Shown in pieces: positions 33,500-34,232 of a stretch of 34,232 bases of DNA. Made by a program: the position numbers and the translations under genes. This DNA comes from Methanospirillaceae archaeon (GTDB lineage Archaea; Halobacteriota; Methanomicrobia; Methanomicrobiales; Methanospirillaceae), in contig JAFGOM010000099.1 in the NCBI GenBank assembly GCA_016926505.1, positions 1 to 34,232 of the forward strand, in the 5' to 3' direction. The number at the start of each line of letters is the position of its first letter. Position 1 is the stretch's first letter. Under the pieces are notes generated by a model. That model ran no database searches, had not been told where the DNA came from, and was given only the letters and a program-made list of their open reading frames with translations.

Positions 33500-33902
33500 T
33501 TGGATTATACCGGAGATGAATATCTCAGGATGTGTTCAGGAGGAGACTGGGCTGACTGTTTTGATAAACCCTGTTTTGTTCCGTCATCAGATCCTCTGGC
33601 AGATGGAAAAACAGATAGGCTGGCGGCTGATTATGCCATCTGTGAGTGTGGCATTGCGACCGATATTACTGATTCGGTGATTGTCGGTTCGCAGGAACCC
33701 ATCTGTACAAAAAAGACAAAATGCCAGGATTACCTCTGGTCAGCAGGAGATCAGAACCTGATGGGTCCGGGAACGACTGCCTGGTAAATATCTCAAGGAG
33801 CATCCCGAGGATTATCCAGAGCAGGCAAATGTCACGATGAACTGTCCGAATTGCAAAACCTGTGCAGAATGGGCAGATCTCAATATGACCGAACGAGAGT
33901 AA
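33500..33902 (+). pseudogene. Cys-rich protein gene, 5' truncated and frameshifted
   Basis: A frame running through 33500 encodes a Cys-rich product: MCSGGDWADCFDKPCFVPSS, then DYAICECGI and EPICTKKTKCQDYLW. It stops at TAA 33785-33787. Moving one base forward near 33780 continues it as GKYLKEHPEDYPEQANVTMN and CPNCKTCAEWADL, to a stop at 33900-33902. Both parts share the same style, so one extra base (or two missing) has broken the gene. The only start is a TTG at 33500 with no ribosome binding site, and the frame is open further upstream into the Hsp20 terminator. The cysteines suggest metal binding or disulfides. I do not recognise the family. Confidence 0.5.
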
Positions 33903-34232
33903 TGCCGTTGAACGGGGGTATTTCCCCTTCTTTTTTACCTCTTCATCTGGATATATCATACCGGTCAGCGATTCAGAAGAATAAAAGAGTGAGACAGAAC
34001 TGATGAGAAAGGGATGGCAATGATGCCATCAATAACCGATGTATGCGATACATTATGCGATATAAATTTTTGAATCAGAATCCATACCTTGTGATAGGAC
34101 GTAACAGGGAACATCAAGGAATGGTTCATACATGGTAGAATAGCCGTTTGACGTTTTATTCCCCGAGTGAAAATTCACCTGGCGGAACCTGTCAGAAGAA
34201 AGGATAATTCCCGATCGTTATGATTCGGGTGA
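33903..34232. other. Terminal segment with no gene seen
   Basis: These last 330 bases contain no convincing frame on either strand. A gene could begin beyond the window edge. Confidence 0.4.

Noticed and set aside
1-34232. CRISPR array, rRNA, tRNA genes, riboswitches
   Set aside because: I saw no regularly spaced short repeats, no tRNA-like cloverleaf with a T-loop signature, and no rRNA sequence. A tRNAscan or Rfam run would be needed to exclude weak cases.

Overview
The window reads as the chromosome of a hydrogenotrophic methanogenic archaeon, most like Methanospirillum or another member of the Methanomicrobiales. The evidence is a methanopterin gene (RFAP synthase fused to a chorismate-lyase-like domain), a deazaflavin (F420) radical SAM gene of the CofH type, a methanogen DUF2115 protein, a rhodanese-less ThiI, a DUF5591 (archaeosine-synthase-like) protein, several REC/PAS signalling proteins, AT-rich TATA-like promoters and some leaderless-looking starts. 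Base composition is moderate, and AT-rich in the toxin-antitoxin island. The species call is inference.

Layout. 1-6000: a TPR protein cut by the window edge, a YgjP-type metallopeptidase with extra repeated N-terminal modules, DUF2115, an isochorismatase-like hydrolase and a DUF3160 lipoprotein. 6100-7950: a small remnant, a DUF1622 membrane protein and a secreted TPR/Cys-rich gene broken by two single-base frameshifts. 7950-10770: an accessory island with an MNT-HEPN pair, an AbrB-PIN (VapBC-like) pair, a direct repeat of about 322 bp, tails of a lost cofH paralogue, a truncated mnt copy and a truncated copy of the 5' end of the neighbouring lipase gene. 10770-14522: the intact alpha/beta hydrolase, then the fused chorismate-lyase/RFAP synthase and cofH, 27 bp apart. 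14523-15848: no intact gene, but the tail of a cation/proton antiporter and other decayed frames.

15849-20737: an AAA-ATPase-like/PD-(D/E)XK protein, a stand-alone 5TMR-LYT membrane protein, a cysteine-desulfurase-family aminotransferase and a DedA protein. 20738-24366: a 96-codon gene interrupted by an in-frame TGA, then two divergent secreted metallohydrolase-fold genes that both carry active-site substitutions (a ComEC-type beta-lactamase fold with its metal motif erased, and a 5'-nucleotidase-type metallophosphatase with GNHE changed to GNQE). 24580-27411: a thiI-larE sulfur-transfer operon and the DUF5591 protein. 27790-32701: a REC-PAS-PAS protein, a DUF4405 membrane protein and a large REC/multi-PAS histidine kinase. 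32870-34232: an Hsp20 gene with a clear promoter and terminator, and a frameshifted Cys-rich gene.

The best functional story is 11841-14522. A domain expected to release 4-hydroxybenzoate from chorismate is joined to the synthase that attaches ribosyl phosphate to it for methanopterin, and the next gene makes (or is related to the maker of) the F420 chromophore. The most unusual items are the in-frame TGA gene, the pair of apparently disabled secreted hydrolases, the repeat-expanded YgjP protein, and the recombination scars around the toxin-antitoxin modules. Several genes differ from an intact frame by one base. Whether this is decay or assembly error cannot be decided from the sequence alone.
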